NCBI GenBank assembly: GCA_019918135.1
Contig: WBZZ01005630.1
Span: 118,501 to 182,500, forward strand
DNA length: 64,000 nucleotides
Reading direction: 5' to 3'
Source: Paulinella micropora
Taxonomy: Eukaryota; Cercozoa; Imbricatea; Euglyphida; Paulinellidae
Part shown: positions 41,669-51,685 of the stretch, piece after piece
Numbering within the stretch: the first letter of the stretch is position 1
Layout: each line of letters starts with the position of its first letter
Made by a program: the position numbers and the translations under genes
Notes under the pieces: model-generated
What the model was told of the DNA's origin: nothing
What the model saw: the letters and a program-made list of their open reading frames with translations, nothing else
Database searches by the model: none

Positions 41669-43242
41669 CGCGCTTCTGGCGTGGTATAGCTGACAACCAT
41701 CGGGCGATGATCCGTGACGATAGTCAGCGGATGATCACTAGCATCAATATAGTAACGGGATTGCTGAACTCCGTAAATTATACCGTAAGCTTCCCGTACA
41801 TACGTGACCCACCGAGATTGAGTATCCGTGAATTTAAGCGAGAAATAAGAGATGACGGGTGCAGATTTCTCAGGGCCCGAATGTAGAGCTCCACCGATGC
41901 CAACGATGCTTGCGTCTGTTCGAAGGTAGAGTTGTTGCGTCTTGTTGTACTTGGCGAGGATCGGTAGCGTTGTCAGGACACGCTTGAGCTTTGCGAAGCA
42001 TTTCTTCTCTTTTTCACGGAAAAAGTTGGGTCCCGTAGGTCGGGCGTTCCTAGACTTGAGTAGATCGGAGAGTGGCGCCACCAAGCGAGAGTAGTTAGGA
42101 ATATGCGCCTGAATAAAGTTGGTCATACCGAGTATTGAACGGACCTCGGTGATGTTCTGCGGTTCAGATATCTTCAGGATTGCATCGATTTTGCTTGTGT
42201 CGGCGGCGACACCTTTCTTGCTGCAGACTTTGCCAAGCACGGGAAGAGAGTTGTAGCCAATGCGTAGCTTGTCCGCGGCGAAGTAACAGCCGGCTGCCTC
42301 CGCAGCCTCCATGAGCTTCTCCAGCTGGTCCATGTGGACGTCGAAGTCGTCGTGGGCCAGATGCATGTTGTCGATGTATGCTGCGGCCATCTGACCCCAA
42401 AAAGGGAGATGGCCAAAAGACTTGTCGACTGCGCGTTGAAAGTCACCAGGGGCGCGGTGGATACCCTGCGTCATATAGTTGGGGACTAGAAGTCCACGAG
42501 GGGTCCATACGGCGAGGATGTCGCGGCTACCGTCTGTAGGGTCGATCTTCAGGTGCGAAAAACCATTAACCATGTCCAACGCGGAGAGATGGTTATATCC
42601 CGCGAAGAGCTCACGGTGATGATTGGGGTTAGGAAGGCCGGGGACCGGAAGGATGAGCCGGTCGTTAACCGCGCGGTAGTCGAATACCATGCGGATGCCT
42701 TTGAAATGATCCTGCAGGAGGGAGTTAAACTTGCCTACAGGGCACGGTCTAGTAGCCCACTCACAATTAGGAGAGGCAAAACTATATCGGCCAGTAGCGA
42801 GCATATCGTCTGCCCACTTGGTCAGGAACTCTCTGACAGCAGGCGTCCATCTAGGGCAGGGAACCCAAATAGGCTGTGCGCCTGGACGTAGCTTCAAAGA
42901 GATAACGGTGTGCGTAAAACAGCCAGCCTTTTCATGGAATCGGTCGCTGTAACGCTCTAGAAAATCTTTCGCTCTTTTTTTCTGAGGGGGAGTGAGGTTG
43001 GAGCTAATAGTAACCGGGCCGAACTTGGGTTTAGGTGGTTCGGCCTTCTTTTCCTCCTGTTCGTCTAGGTATTGTCGGCATAATCGCTCTGAAAGCATCA
43101 AAACGGGGTCTGGGAATAGGCCTGTGATGTCATCTGGTGTAACGAGTAAAATACCTGGGTCAGAAGTCATGTTCATAGAGAGCCAGTCTAGACCGCTAAT
43201 CGGGGGATGTTTCCTGTCATGCGGTAACATTAGCTGGGCCAC
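41647..43242 (-). CDS. G2 reverse transcriptase-RNase H (Ty3/gypsy-like), YIDN at active site
   Basis: 531 aa. The start has GLDWLSMN, resembling the end of a gypsy protease. RT blocks are present: IRMVFDYRAVNDRLI, HLSALDMVNGFSHLKID, QGIHRAPGDFQRAVD, then AAYIDNMHLAHDD where [FY]xDD is expected, and VLGKVCSKKGVAADTSKI. The thumb/RNase H follows with YLRTDASIVGIGGAL, YVREAYGIIYGV and IVTDHRPMVV. The second Asp of the catalytic pair is replaced by Asn in this copy. The rest of the domain is well preserved and the ORF is long, so the change is either recent decay or a lineage feature. Confidence 0.8.
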   Translation of the reverse strand: MAQLMLPHDRKHPPISGLDWLSMNMTSDPGILLVTPDDITGLFPDPVLMLSERLCRQYLDEQEEKKAEPPKPKFGPVTISSNLTPPQKKRAKDFLERYSDRFHEKAGCFTHTVISLKLRPGAQPIWVPCPRWTPAVREFLTKWADDMLATGRYSFASPNCEWATRPCPVGKFNSLLQDHFKGIRMVFDYRAVNDRLILPVPGLPNPNHHRELFAGYNHLSALDMVNGFSHLKIDPTDGSRDILAVWTPRGLLVPNYMTQGIHRAPGDFQRAVDKSFGHLPFWGQMAAAYIDNMHLAHDDFDVHMDQLEKLMEAAEAAGCYFAADKLRIGYNSLPVLGKVCSKKGVAADTSKIDAILKISEPQNITEVRSILGMTNFIQAHIPNYSRLVAPLSDLLKSRNARPTGPNFFREKEKKCFAKLKRVLTTLPILAKYNKTQQLYLRTDASIVGIGGALHSGPEKSAPVISYFSLKFTDTQSRWVTYVREAYGIIYGVQQSRYYIDASDHPLTIVTDHRPMVVSYTTPEARWLLDGS

Positions 43243-43284
43243 AATATGGGGTTTGATAGGATTTGGATACGGCTCCGTGGGTTG

Positions 43285-43869
43285 TCACTGCGTCCTGCAC
43301 ATCTCCGGCTCATGTTGAGGGGAGTGTGGTCGGAAACGCAGCTGTCCCGGAGAAGGGGGCGATTGACATTGTGATCCAGCCAATGTTCGAAGCATAAGCA
43401 TCGAGTGGGATGGTACACGTTTCGTGTTTAGTTGCCGGAGATGGGTTGCGCGTGGCGCGTACAAATTGCTGCGCGTTTCCGGAACTAAGTTCTGGGGTCG
43501 GCTGTGAGCCGGTCGGGGTAGGCTAGGCTCGCTCCGCACGCGTCTCGGACCGCGCCTAGGCAGTGTGCTTCGGGGTACATTTCTCCGAGCCGGAATACCC
43601 GTGGTCCATCTCTGGACCGGGTTTTTCCAGCCATGGATGATGGCCTGTCGCATACGCTGCTGTTGTGCTTGGTGTTGAGAGCGTATGGGCTTGCGTTCAC
43701 CTTGTGACACAGTCCGAAGGTACCGTCTACCTTGGCGATCATAGGCTACTTCATGATAGTGCCATGTGCGTACCTTATGGGCTTTGCCGCGGCTGCCTCG
43801 TTTACTCCGCTCCTTGTTCTTATTCTTATCCTCCGTCTTCTCCTGCTTATCTGTCGTCCGGCTACCCAA
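43285..43869 (-). CDS. G2 basic ORF upstream of RT, unknown
   Basis: 194 aa, rich in Arg, Pro, Gln and Lys. It opens at the last codons of the preceding ORF in a different frame, so it may be expressed by frameshifting or be a decayed continuation. The region likely held the segment between the preceding ORF and the protease-like GLDWL block of the RT ORF. No domain is recognised. Confidence 0.4.
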   Translation of the reverse strand: MGSRTTDKQEKTEDKNKNKERSKRGSRGKAHKVRTWHYHEVAYDRQGRRYLRTVSQGERKPIRSQHQAQQQRMRQAIIHGWKNPVQRWTTGIPARRNVPRSTLPRRGPRRVRSEPSLPRPAHSRPQNLVPETRSNLYAPRATHLRQLNTKRVPSHSMLMLRTLAGSQCQSPPSPGQLRFRPHSPQHEPEMCRTQ

Positions 43870-45250
43870 TGTTGCGCTCGAGGCTGGAGCAGAGCTGGAG
43901 GACGAAGATGAAGAAGAATGAGGAGGAGGAGGATGAGGAGCCGTCTTTGTAGTCGTCGTCGTGACTACGTCGTCGTCGTCGGTCGGGCTGGCAGCTGGTC
44001 TTGGGCTTCTTGTATTTCCGGCCTATCCGCTTGCTGGAACGACCTCTGCTGGTATCCGCGTCTTCGTCGGCGGGCGGAGAGTCTTCTCTTTCATCCTTGC
44101 CGCTACGTCCTTGAAGTTCGTATTCCTCTAGCTCTTCCTCTTCCTCATCTCGCGCTCTACTATATTCCAATCGCCGCTGTGATTTCGAATCAGCGGATGA
44201 GAGGCCGCGTGGATTCGAGCGGGATGAAATGCGCGGAGAGAAGGAGATGCGGTCAGACGGAGACCCTTCCTCCAGCTGACTCCGGGAGGCGCGTGAGGAA
44301 GGGATCTGAAATCCCCAGAGGCGTCGCGTCGGCCGAAGAGATCTAGGACCTGTGATTGTAAATCGTATAGCATGCGCTCCTTCCACGGCTGACACCGCGG
44401 AAGGAAGTGTGGGAGGACCCTGTGAGGGTGCTGAAGACGATGCTGACGATGATGACAATGATGACGATGATGACGATGATGACGATGATGACGATGATGA
44501 AAAGTATGTCGTCGGTGGTGATGGTGGCAAGTATGTCGATGGTGCCTGCGATAACGATGTGGGGGCAGCCGGTGAAAAGGGCGAAGGGGTGGGATCCTGC
44601 CGAGCTCTGAGTTTCCATCGTAAGCCCGGATTCTCGGAGAGCGTGATGACTGGATAGGTCGTCTCCGGCCTTCCAGTCACCGGACCAGGGGGAAGTTGTT
44701 CGTTCGTGGAAAACATCTCCGTGTCTTGGGGAAGGATGATGTTGTGGAGCATCGCAAACTCAAGACGGCAATGTGTGTCCCAGGAAGAGACTGACTCCCA
44801 ACCAAGATCAACAGGGACTAGCGGAAGGTTTAGATAGGCCGCTATATCACGTGAATCCCGGAGGTCTACCCGAGTGCCAAGATAGGTCGAGGCGAGATGG
44901 AGGCGCACGATATTTGGTATCGTTTCCTTGATATCCATCTCGTCCTGTATGGATGGGACACCATAGGGGTAGCCCTTGGCCCGCAGTGCCCTCGAATACG
45001 GATTCAAGATGTCTGCAAGACAAGGTGAATACGTGCTTGGGTGCACTACGACCTGGGTTTCCTCGTAAGCCGGCGTGTTGAGCATATGCTGCAGTGCCCG
45101 CACCTCTGTCTGCACCTGTATGAAAAAGGGGACATTGGCTATGGTTGTACAGTACCACTTCTGGTCGTGTGCCGAAGAAGGCAGATTCCGAAGAAGATAG
45201 TCCTGTACCGGGGCTAAAGTGTCTACACCCCTGGTCCATCGCGCTTCCAT
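43862..45250 (-). CDS. G2 accessory ORF (462 aa), unknown
   Basis: The N-terminal ~215 residues have mixed composition like a folded protein (VQDYLLRNLPSSAHDQKWYC, DIAAYLNLPLVPVDLGWESV). Then comes a Pro/Ser-rich linker with a long poly-Ser run from a GAT/GAC microsatellite (~44450-44500). An Arg/Glu-rich tail and a second Ser run near the C-terminus follow. No family is recognised. It lies between the G2 protease and RT, where gypsy elements normally have no gene. Confidence 0.5.
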   Translation of the reverse strand: MEARWTRGVDTLAPVQDYLLRNLPSSAHDQKWYCTTIANVPFFIQVQTEVRALQHMLNTPAYEETQVVVHPSTYSPCLADILNPYSRALRAKGYPYGVPSIQDEMDIKETIPNIVRLHLASTYLGTRVDLRDSRDIAAYLNLPLVPVDLGWESVSSWDTHCRLEFAMLHNIILPQDTEMFSTNEQLPPGPVTGRPETTYPVITLSENPGLRWKLRARQDPTPSPFSPAAPTSLSQAPSTYLPPSPPTTYFSSSSSSSSSSSSSSLSSSSASSSAPSQGPPTLPSAVSAVEGAHAIRFTITGPRSLRPTRRLWGFQIPSSRASRSQLEEGSPSDRISFSPRISSRSNPRGLSSADSKSQRRLEYSRARDEEEEELEEYELQGRSGKDEREDSPPADEDADTSRGRSSKRIGRKYKKPKTSCQPDRRRRRSHDDDYKDGSSSSSSSFFFIFVLQLCSSLERNIG

Positions 45251-45534
45251 AAATTAGGAAGGTTGATTTAACAGGTTCAGCTTTTGCTCTAATATTTTTC
45301 TGTCCGGGCTATCAGTGAAGAGGCGCGCGAGCATGCCTGGATTGGGACTTACATCCCACTGGTCTGTCGGGAGGATGGGATGATATTTGTCAGTAGAACA
45401 AATTGTCATGTCCATGTTTGCGAAATAGTTCGCCGGCAGATCCGCGAAAAAAGAGAAAGTCGGGCGTGAAAATCCGATAGACCGCTGATATCATGTGGGT
45501 GCGTGCAGTATCGTATGGCAGAATTCGGTGGCAA

Positions 45535-46380
45535 TCAAAAAAGATAGTAGAGACATGTAAACCACTGCCATAAGTGCTCGAAGGCAAAATAGTATCGTAC
45601 GAAAATAGGGCAGCTGAGATAGTCTTCATCATGCCGTCCTATGCTCCCCCTTGATCGTACCGGTTCCACCGATACAGTATGGGACCATGGAAATGGGACC
45701 ACGTGGTTCATAATCTGCTGAGACACACTCTGTCCCCCATGTCCCTGGTAGAGTCCTGATAGGTGGCCCATGAAACCATATGGCCGTTCGTGCGAGTATG
45801 ATTTGTGATGCCTGAAAAGCAGGGTATGGGATATCGGGTCTTCCTGGTCCAACCCAAAAGCCAGAATTGAGGCCAATTGAGCTCTGGATCGTCCCCAAAC
45901 CGGCGGATGGTGAAACATCGTCAGTGGGGTCCGATTCATAACCATGGCCTGCAATACCAACTTGAGAGGGAGACCGTTCAGCAACTTACTGATATGTTTC
46001 GGGGTACGGATCGTTTCGACGTACTGGATGTTGCAGCGGTGAGTTACCGCAGGGTTTTTGACAAAGCGATCGTGATGCGCATCTACTTCGGTGCGTTTTT
46101 CGATGCACATCCAATCATCCTGGGGGTTGGTTTGTATGGGAGCTGGTCCTTGCAAGCAAGGAACAAAAACGATGCATTCTGACAGGAGGACATCCTCGGG
46201 CTGGGAAAGGCCCGGGTCACGCTCCTGATGACAGAGGTTCATGGTTTTCATAGTGACACCTGCAAAGGTATGAACGACTTGACAGTCGATGTAACCTGAG
46301 CCAATATAAGGCGCGATATATCCCTTGTTGTCGAGGAATATACGGTCTCTTTGGTTTACTTGCGCCATGATTTCTGGCAA
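45535..46380 (-). CDS. G2 accessory ORF (281 aa), unknown
   Basis: The composition is typical of a globular protein (RDRIFLDNKGYIAPYIGSG, VDAHHDRFVKNPAVTHRCN, MNRTPLTMFHHPPVWGR) with several Cys and His but no clear zinc motif. It appears to continue the preceding ORF after a short gap. No homology is recognised by eye. Confidence 0.5.
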   Translation of the reverse strand: MPEIMAQVNQRDRIFLDNKGYIAPYIGSGYIDCQVVHTFAGVTMKTMNLCHQERDPGLSQPEDVLLSECIVFVPCLQGPAPIQTNPQDDWMCIEKRTEVDAHHDRFVKNPAVTHRCNIQYVETIRTPKHISKLLNGLPLKLVLQAMVMNRTPLTMFHHPPVWGRSRAQLASILAFGLDQEDPISHTLLFRHHKSYSHERPYGFMGHLSGLYQGHGGQSVSQQIMNHVVPFPWSHTVSVEPVRSRGSIGRHDEDYLSCPIFVRYYFAFEHLWQWFTCLYYLF

Positions 46381-46491
46381 CTGGCGTAGGGATATCCGAG
46401 TCCACGCCCTAGCCTGTTGGACTCTAGGGGCTACGTATGCTACTGATCTAATCAGCTGGCTCGAGTATAAGCGTGTGGCTACGTAACTATG

Positions 46492-46917
46492 TTAGTGCAT
46501 GTCCTCATATCTTGTCAATTGACGGAGCTGTGAGAAGCACCGATCTAGATGTATGTGGCCGCCATGAAGCGGGATTTCATACCCACCGTCCTCGCGGATC
46601 TCGAGTCGGTGTCGCACTATCGTGATATTGCCTGGATCGTCAAAAGACAGGTCCTCGTAGATCCCATGGACCCGGATGAGGTAAGGCAGGTAATAATAGC
46701 AACGATGGTTGCCTTTAATGTGCTGACCGAATTGGACGAGATCTTCCCAATAGGGGCGGAGGCGGACAATCGGGTTTTGAATACTGAACAGTGACTTCCT
46801 GTCATTATAAACGTCCTTCAAAACCGCACCTCCTATTTGCGGGACAGCTGGTATGCTCTTGACATAGGTAAGTTCTCCTATGGGCGAGTGGTCGTTAGCA
46901 TAATAAACATAGATCCG
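46492..46917 (-). CDS. G2 accessory ORF fragment, unknown
   Basis: The frame is open from ~46917 (no ATG; IYVYYANDHSPIGELTYV) to TAA at 46492. The ORF proper from the first near-start codon is 109 aa (RKSLFSIQNPIVRLRPYWED). The amino-acid composition is protein-like. Lacking a start, it is probably an exon-like or 5'-truncated piece joined to something upstream across the non-coding stretch 46.92-48.46 kb. Confidence 0.4.
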   Translation of the reverse strand, partial: RIYVYYANDHSPIGELTYVKSIPAVPQIGGAVLKDVYNDRKSLFSIQNPIVRLRPYWEDLVQFGQHIKGNHRCYYYLPYLIRVHGIYEDLSFDDPGNITIVRHRLEIREDGGYEIPLHGGHIHLDRCFSQLRQLTRYEDMH

Positions 46918-48466
46918 TTAAACTTTATCGTATGAAAATTGTACCCTTGAAAACTATAACTAAAAACATTTAATTTAATGAAAGAATCATTGAAAAATAG
47001 TAAAAACTGACTTCAAACCAATCGATTTCCCGTCGCCCACCGCTTTTTCCCAACTAATTTGCACACCCCCCACCGGAAAAAACTGGCCACCTTGCCACCT
47101 CCAAAAATGGTGCTTGTGATGACCAAAAATCAGAGTCAGATTTCATATGCTCCCTGTATGATTCAATAAATTTTTATATAATATCTTTCTATGTATGCTT
47201 ATAATTAAATGTACAAAGTTTTTTTACAAAAGGTAACCTTAAGCCTGCAAACAAACCGGCCAAAATCAGCAAAAATAGGGCATAAGGCCCTCACTCAGAA
47301 ATTTTTTGATTTAAATACAAGGCCGGTACAAGTACAGAAAGTGAAGGAAATCAAAGAGACTATTTAATAAAAGCATTTTGTACAGAAAGTGCAGAAAAAA
47401 ATTGAAAATATCTAAAGATCTCACCCATGATTAATTTTTATCCTGTCTGCAGCCCAGAACAGATCACCAACAGCAGGGTTACAAAGAAAGGAGCAGTAGT
47501 TCAACATATGCAAAACAAAGACCATGTGATTGTGAATAGATTCAGCACATTACATTCCCAGAAAAGCACGCACAACACATATAGGAGTGATAAAAGACAG
47601 GTGCAAAAAAAGGCCTCAGGGAAGAAAGAACAACACTTGCTACAGATAAGTTTACAACACACCATTTTGCAGACAGCATGGGCACAACGTTTGGAAAGAC
47701 TGTGCAAGGCCACGGGACGTGAAAGTATGCAAGAGAAGCACACACAAAAAAAACACAAAACCCTCTCTAGCCATGACTTTTACCGATCTCGACCCCGCAA
47801 AAACCGTCAAAAAAAATAGTGCGGCCTTCACTTCAAAGGTTACGTATGTCGATAGGCCTGTTTGGTCAAATATTTTTTTGAAATTTTTCTGGTTTCCTCT
47901 CCGGGAATTGGATTGGTCTTGTCAAATATTGCCACAGAAATTCACGGGCCGGCGCCACCAACATCATGTCGGAGGTCAAGTGCATCGCAACAGGTAAATT
48001 TTCAAACCACATCGTTTCAAGCAAAAGCAAGCATGACACAAGTGTTTTTTTAAGAAAAAGGGTGTGGCTCACTTCTTGAAATCCTTATTGTCGACTCCAA
48101 AGTTCAGATTTCAGGACATAGCAAGTGTGGTGTTTTTAACTGAAAAATGCTGTTTGCATGATGCACTCTGCACTCATTTTTACGCACAAGTGCACAAATG
48201 AATTCACATGTTATGATGAGTAATCCTGCCTAAGGGTTTTTGCAGAGGAGTACGGTGGAGAGTGAAAACTAGGAAAACATAGGTCGAAAATTAGTTTGTC
48301 AAAATTCGGAACATACTCTGGAACACAGCAATACCTTTAATACACTGACAAACTAAACCGTCGGCTACCTATTCCCAATAAAAGCATTGAATTCTGTGCA
48401 AACAGCACTTCAAAATCTTGAATATTCAATGAGTTTACCTGCTGCGAAGTTGATCTCTCACGACCA
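46918..48466 (-). other. AT-rich non-coding stretch inside G2
   Basis: About 1.55 kb with lower GC than the flanking G2 ORFs and no supported gene. It separates ORF 48973-48467 from the next accessory ORF. A CAGCAG|GTAAAC donor-like site on - (~48440) raises the possibility of an intron. An unrelated insertion is an equal explanation. Confidence 0.4.
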
Positions 48467-48973
48467 CTAGAACCTACATATGCGGCCTTCACGGTGCATA
48501 TCTCTCTCGAACCCGACGTGTGTGCGGGTAACCATGCGTGGTTCTACTGGGTGCATGATGTTCTTTCGACCCGGGGTTGATAGACCCGCTCTCCGTGGAG
48601 TTGTAGGTCTTCCCTGGTCGAGTTGTCTCATGCCAGTATCCGTTATAGCGCGGCCTCGGACCGCTATGAGCTGAAGGTTAGTCAAATTCGAATCTCCTTG
48701 TGGGAAGGTTCGAGCTGCGTTAGGGGAGATTGATCCATAGCGGCAGGACATGAGAGAAAACCCCAATGATCGCTGTGATCCCTGTATCCAAAATTGTGGC
48801 AATCCTGGTATAGGGGATTGCTGGGCTAAGGGTGGAAGTGATCGTGGCAAAGAGGACGATGAGGAGCTAGCTTGCGATAGGGGTACAGGCGTAGCGGTTT
48901 GACGCGCCGGTGTCCCTGACGACGACGTCGCCGCCGGGAGCGTGTCATCTATCACTATAAGCTCTCTCTCCAA
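48467..48973 (-). CDS. G2 ORF (168 aa), Ser/Pro-rich, unknown
   Basis: Disordered N-terminus (Ser/Thr/Pro), then a basic C-terminal half (RPTTPRRAGLSTPGRKN). No domain. It follows the protease ORF on the same strand. Confidence 0.4.
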   Translation of the reverse strand: MERELIVIDDTLPAATSSSGTPARQTATPVPLSQASSSSSSLPRSLPPLAQQSPIPGLPQFWIQGSQRSLGFSLMSCRYGSISPNAARTFPQGDSNLTNLQLIAVRGRAITDTGMRQLDQGRPTTPRRAGLSTPGRKNIMHPVEPRMVTRTHVGFERDMHREGRICRF

Positions 48974-49160
48974 CTGAGTCGGTCTTAGAGGAGAAAGTAG
49001 TGCGCTAGAGATGTGACGTTCGAGAGAGCGGGCAATGTAACGCTAGCACCTGGTTGTGCCTTGGCGTCGGGGGGAGACGGTGACGTGACGTTCGACAAAG
49101 CGGGCGAGTAAGCGGGAGTTGTCGGTGAGAAAGTAGGTTCTATGGGAGACTCCCTGGGTC

Positions 49161-50105
49161 CTAACCGGCTTGGCGTATCGGCCGATCCGGGCTTGCGCGC
49201 CCACTCGCTAGGAGACGCGGTGGAGGGAGTGGGTGATGGTCCTCCGGGAGTCTCGTGTGAGGCTTGCGTGGCCCGGTGATCTTGCCCCGAGCTCGAAGAA
49301 CTCGAGCTTGAGCTTGAAGCGGTGGCTCCTTCAAGATCAACCTGGGCTGGCGTCGCCGTCTAGGTGACGGTGGTCCCTGAGGAGTCACATCCTCCTCCTC
49401 GCGTATTGGGGGAAGACCCGTGATCGGAAAAGCCGAGACCGGTGTACGGTCCAGTCGGGCCGCTGTGGTCCGAGATCGTGTCTGTCGCGGTGTGGGGGAT
49501 ATACGGTCAGTACTGTCCTCCTGCTTCTCCTCCGTCTCGTCTGTCTTCTCTTCGCTTTCTTCTTTCTCTTCCTGTTCCTCTTCATCATCACTCCCGTCAC
49601 TGTTGATCGCCACCAAAGGAAAGAGACTAAAAGGACATTCCTTAAGGTCTTGTTTTTGGGCTTCCTCCTCGTTATCGTCTGAGGGGAGGTCCATCAGCGT
49701 CACCAACTGTTGGCAGGGACCATCTCTTAGGATTGTCCTGCTTCGCAAAACCCGATTGACAGTCTCGCTGGGCTGTCGGGGCGGGGTCAGGATCTCGAAC
49801 TCGTCCAAGAGGATTTGTTCGTCCTCCGCCCGTGTCGGCACGGCCGGCCACTGTTCGCCAGCTGCCATACGGGTGAAAAGGGCATCCGTGGATATGTTGG
49901 TCTGCATGATAAGGGCAGTGCCAAGTAGAATATCCGCTCCCGGGGAAACATGCTGGGAGGTGTAGAGGTAAATCTCATCCCAGCCTCTTGTAGGGAGGAC
50001 TTGGATGTAGAGACGTATGCCTCTGACCATAGTTATGATCCCCTGAGCCGTGCGGGCTGTCAGGATGGGCAAATCCATTTCAGTCAGGCCCATCTTGGAG
50101 GACAA
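49161..50105 (-). CDS. G2 protease C-terminal half plus acidic/basic linker
   Basis: 314 aa, overlapping the end of the Gag ORF by 22 bp in another frame. The first ~65 residues (GIRLYIQVLPTRGWDEIYLY, then GADILLGTALIM) fit the second half of a retropepsin, with ILLGTALI corresponding to the (I/L)LG(M/T)D flap-proximal block. The DTG itself is at the end of the Gag ORF, so a frameshift splits the protease. The rest is a long acidic run followed by an Arg/Pro-rich tail. Confidence 0.6.
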   Translation of the reverse strand: MSSKMGLTEMDLPILTARTAQGIITMVRGIRLYIQVLPTRGWDEIYLYTSQHVSPGADILLGTALIMQTNISTDALFTRMAAGEQWPAVPTRAEDEQILLDEFEILTPPRQPSETVNRVLRSRTILRDGPCQQLVTLMDLPSDDNEEEAQKQDLKECPFSLFPLVAINSDGSDDEEEQEEKEESEEKTDETEEKQEDSTDRISPTPRQTRSRTTAARLDRTPVSAFPITGLPPIREEEDVTPQGPPSPRRRRQPRLILKEPPLQAQARVLRARGKITGPRKPHTRLPEDHHPLPPPRLLASGRASPDRPIRQAG

Positions 50106-51352
50106 GCGAGGTGGATCAGTCCCAAGGTATTACATCCAGTGTCAATTATGACAAAGATGTCGATAGCCTTGACAATGTCGGCGGTCTGATCCAGTCCGGC
50201 AACAGCCAGGACCCGTCCTTGAAGGACATTTGCCTTACGAGGTCGTACGGGAGCGACATAACGGCATTCAAGAGCCGTGTCAGTCCCGTCGTCCAGTATA
50301 TTATGGGTGCTTACCTGGCTAGGGTCGTCTACCGTCGCTTGAGCCGCCATCACCGCCGCCATAGGGGCATCATTGCGTTCCTTGCGGTATTTTCCGCGTC
50401 GATCCTTCTGTCCGGGGCCAGCGCGTTGCTTTCCGGCCCGCGGGGGGCACCAATGCGAGTTGAGCCCCTTCTCCAGATCGCGCGTGCGTGTCCTACAGAC
50501 TTTGAGTGTATGATTTGGTTTGTCGACCTTGCCGAAGTGTTGACAGTAGGCGCAGGGCTCGGAGCTCTTGTTGTGCGGCGCGCGGTTCTCCTTGGCGGGG
50601 TCCTTCGTCCACTGGGCCGGCTTGGCGATCTTGATCGCGTTGGCCCGTGCAGTCTTGGTTGTACGCCCGCCGGACGAACTCGAAGGCGCAGAGCCCTTGC
50701 GTTGGTCCGGGCCCAGGCCAGACTTCGGCTTGTTCTGCTGATGGGACGTCGGAGCTTGCCTCGCCACGACCTGCAGCTGACTACCCGAGGGGATGTCACG
50801 GGGCCATTTGGTTCTTGGCTTCCTCGTGCTCCCCTTGGCCCTCTCCTTACGAGGAGGGCGCCGGCCGTATTCGGATTCCGGTGCCGTCAGGATCATCTTG
50901 GGGTCCCAATCCGTCAAGGTACGCGGGTTAGCTTTGAGGATGAGGTACCTCATCTCTTCCAACGTGCGTGTCGGCGCAATGCCCCGCTTCTTCCTTTCTA
51001 TCTGCAGAGCTTCTATGTGCTGTATCTCCATAGGGGAGACACATCGCCGGGCTACCTCATACTTATGGGATTCCTCAGCCACTAGGCCTTCGTTCTGCAG
51101 CTGCCTGAAGAGCTTCTGTAAACGCGTGATATAATTGGCCAAGTTCTCTTTCGACCGTCTCTTCATGTCATTCCTGTAACTCGGGCCGAAAGGCTTGGTA
51201 ACGTCGTAGACGATGTCGATTTTCCATCCTGAGTCTACTCGGTAGTCCAGCCAGATCCATGGCAAGAGCTGCAGAGACTTCATGTATGAGTCTTTGGAAA
51301 AAGTTCTTGCCGACCACGCGTTGAGGAAGATCTCGGCCTCAGACTGGGTCAT
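50084..51352 (-). CDS. G2 Gag with zinc knuckle running into protease DTG
   Basis: 422 aa from ATG 51352. The capsid-like segment has SKENLANYITRLQKLFRQLQ, similar to the E.LxxYxxR...L helix of gypsy Gag. A basic Lys/Arg/Pro-rich middle follows, then a CCHC-like knuckle (CAYCQHFGKVDKPNHTLKVC). Near the C-terminus the protease active site appears (IFVIIDTGCNTLGLIH). An alternative upstream start is possible: ATG 51918 gives 12 codons ending at a GTGAGT donor (51882-51877), in phase with an acceptor CAG|TCT at 51345. That would place the (TCTA)n tract in an intron. Confidence 0.7.
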   Translation of the reverse strand: MTQSEAEIFLNAWSARTFSKDSYMKSLQLLPWIWLDYRVDSGWKIDIVYDVTKPFGPSYRNDMKRRSKENLANYITRLQKLFRQLQNEGLVAEESHKYEVARRCVSPMEIQHIEALQIERKKRGIAPTRTLEEMRYLILKANPRTLTDWDPKMILTAPESEYGRRPPRKERAKGSTRKPRTKWPRDIPSGSQLQVVARQAPTSHQQNKPKSGLGPDQRKGSAPSSSSGGRTTKTARANAIKIAKPAQWTKDPAKENRAPHNKSSEPCAYCQHFGKVDKPNHTLKVCRTRTRDLEKGLNSHWCPPRAGKQRAGPGQKDRRGKYRKERNDAPMAAVMAAQATVDDPSQVSTHNILDDGTDTALECRYVAPVRPRKANVLQGRVLAVAGLDQTADIVKAIDIFVIIDTGCNTLGLIHLACPPRWA

Positions 51353-51596
51353 AAAAAGGAAAAGATTGGAAAGAAACAGTCACCAAAGCAATCCGCTGTT
51401 GTGTATGCTTCTGAAGATATCGCCTACAACGCAGTCATGACAGGTCACAGAACTCATAGATAGCTTAGATGAGATAAGGTTAGATGAGATGGCATTAGGT
51501 GAGATTAGATGTGTTTTGAGACGTTCACAAATCATAGAGAGCTTGGATGAGATGAGGTTAGATATTAGGTGAGAACAGATGTTTGAGACAATACTT

Positions 51597-51598
<2 letters not shown>

Positions 51599-51684
<86 letters not shown>
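51599..51684 (+). repeat. (CTAT)n microsatellite in G2
   Basis: About 21 tetranucleotide units, uninterrupted, between ORF1 and the Gag ORF. Directly left are two related TAGATGAGAT(A)AGGTTAGATGAGAT blocks (51455-51570). Confidence 0.95.

Positions 51685-51685
<1 letters not shown>

Noticed and set aside
50111-51085. 324-aa + strand ORF
   Set aside because: Antisense of the G2 Gag ORF, which has a zinc knuckle and DTG motif.
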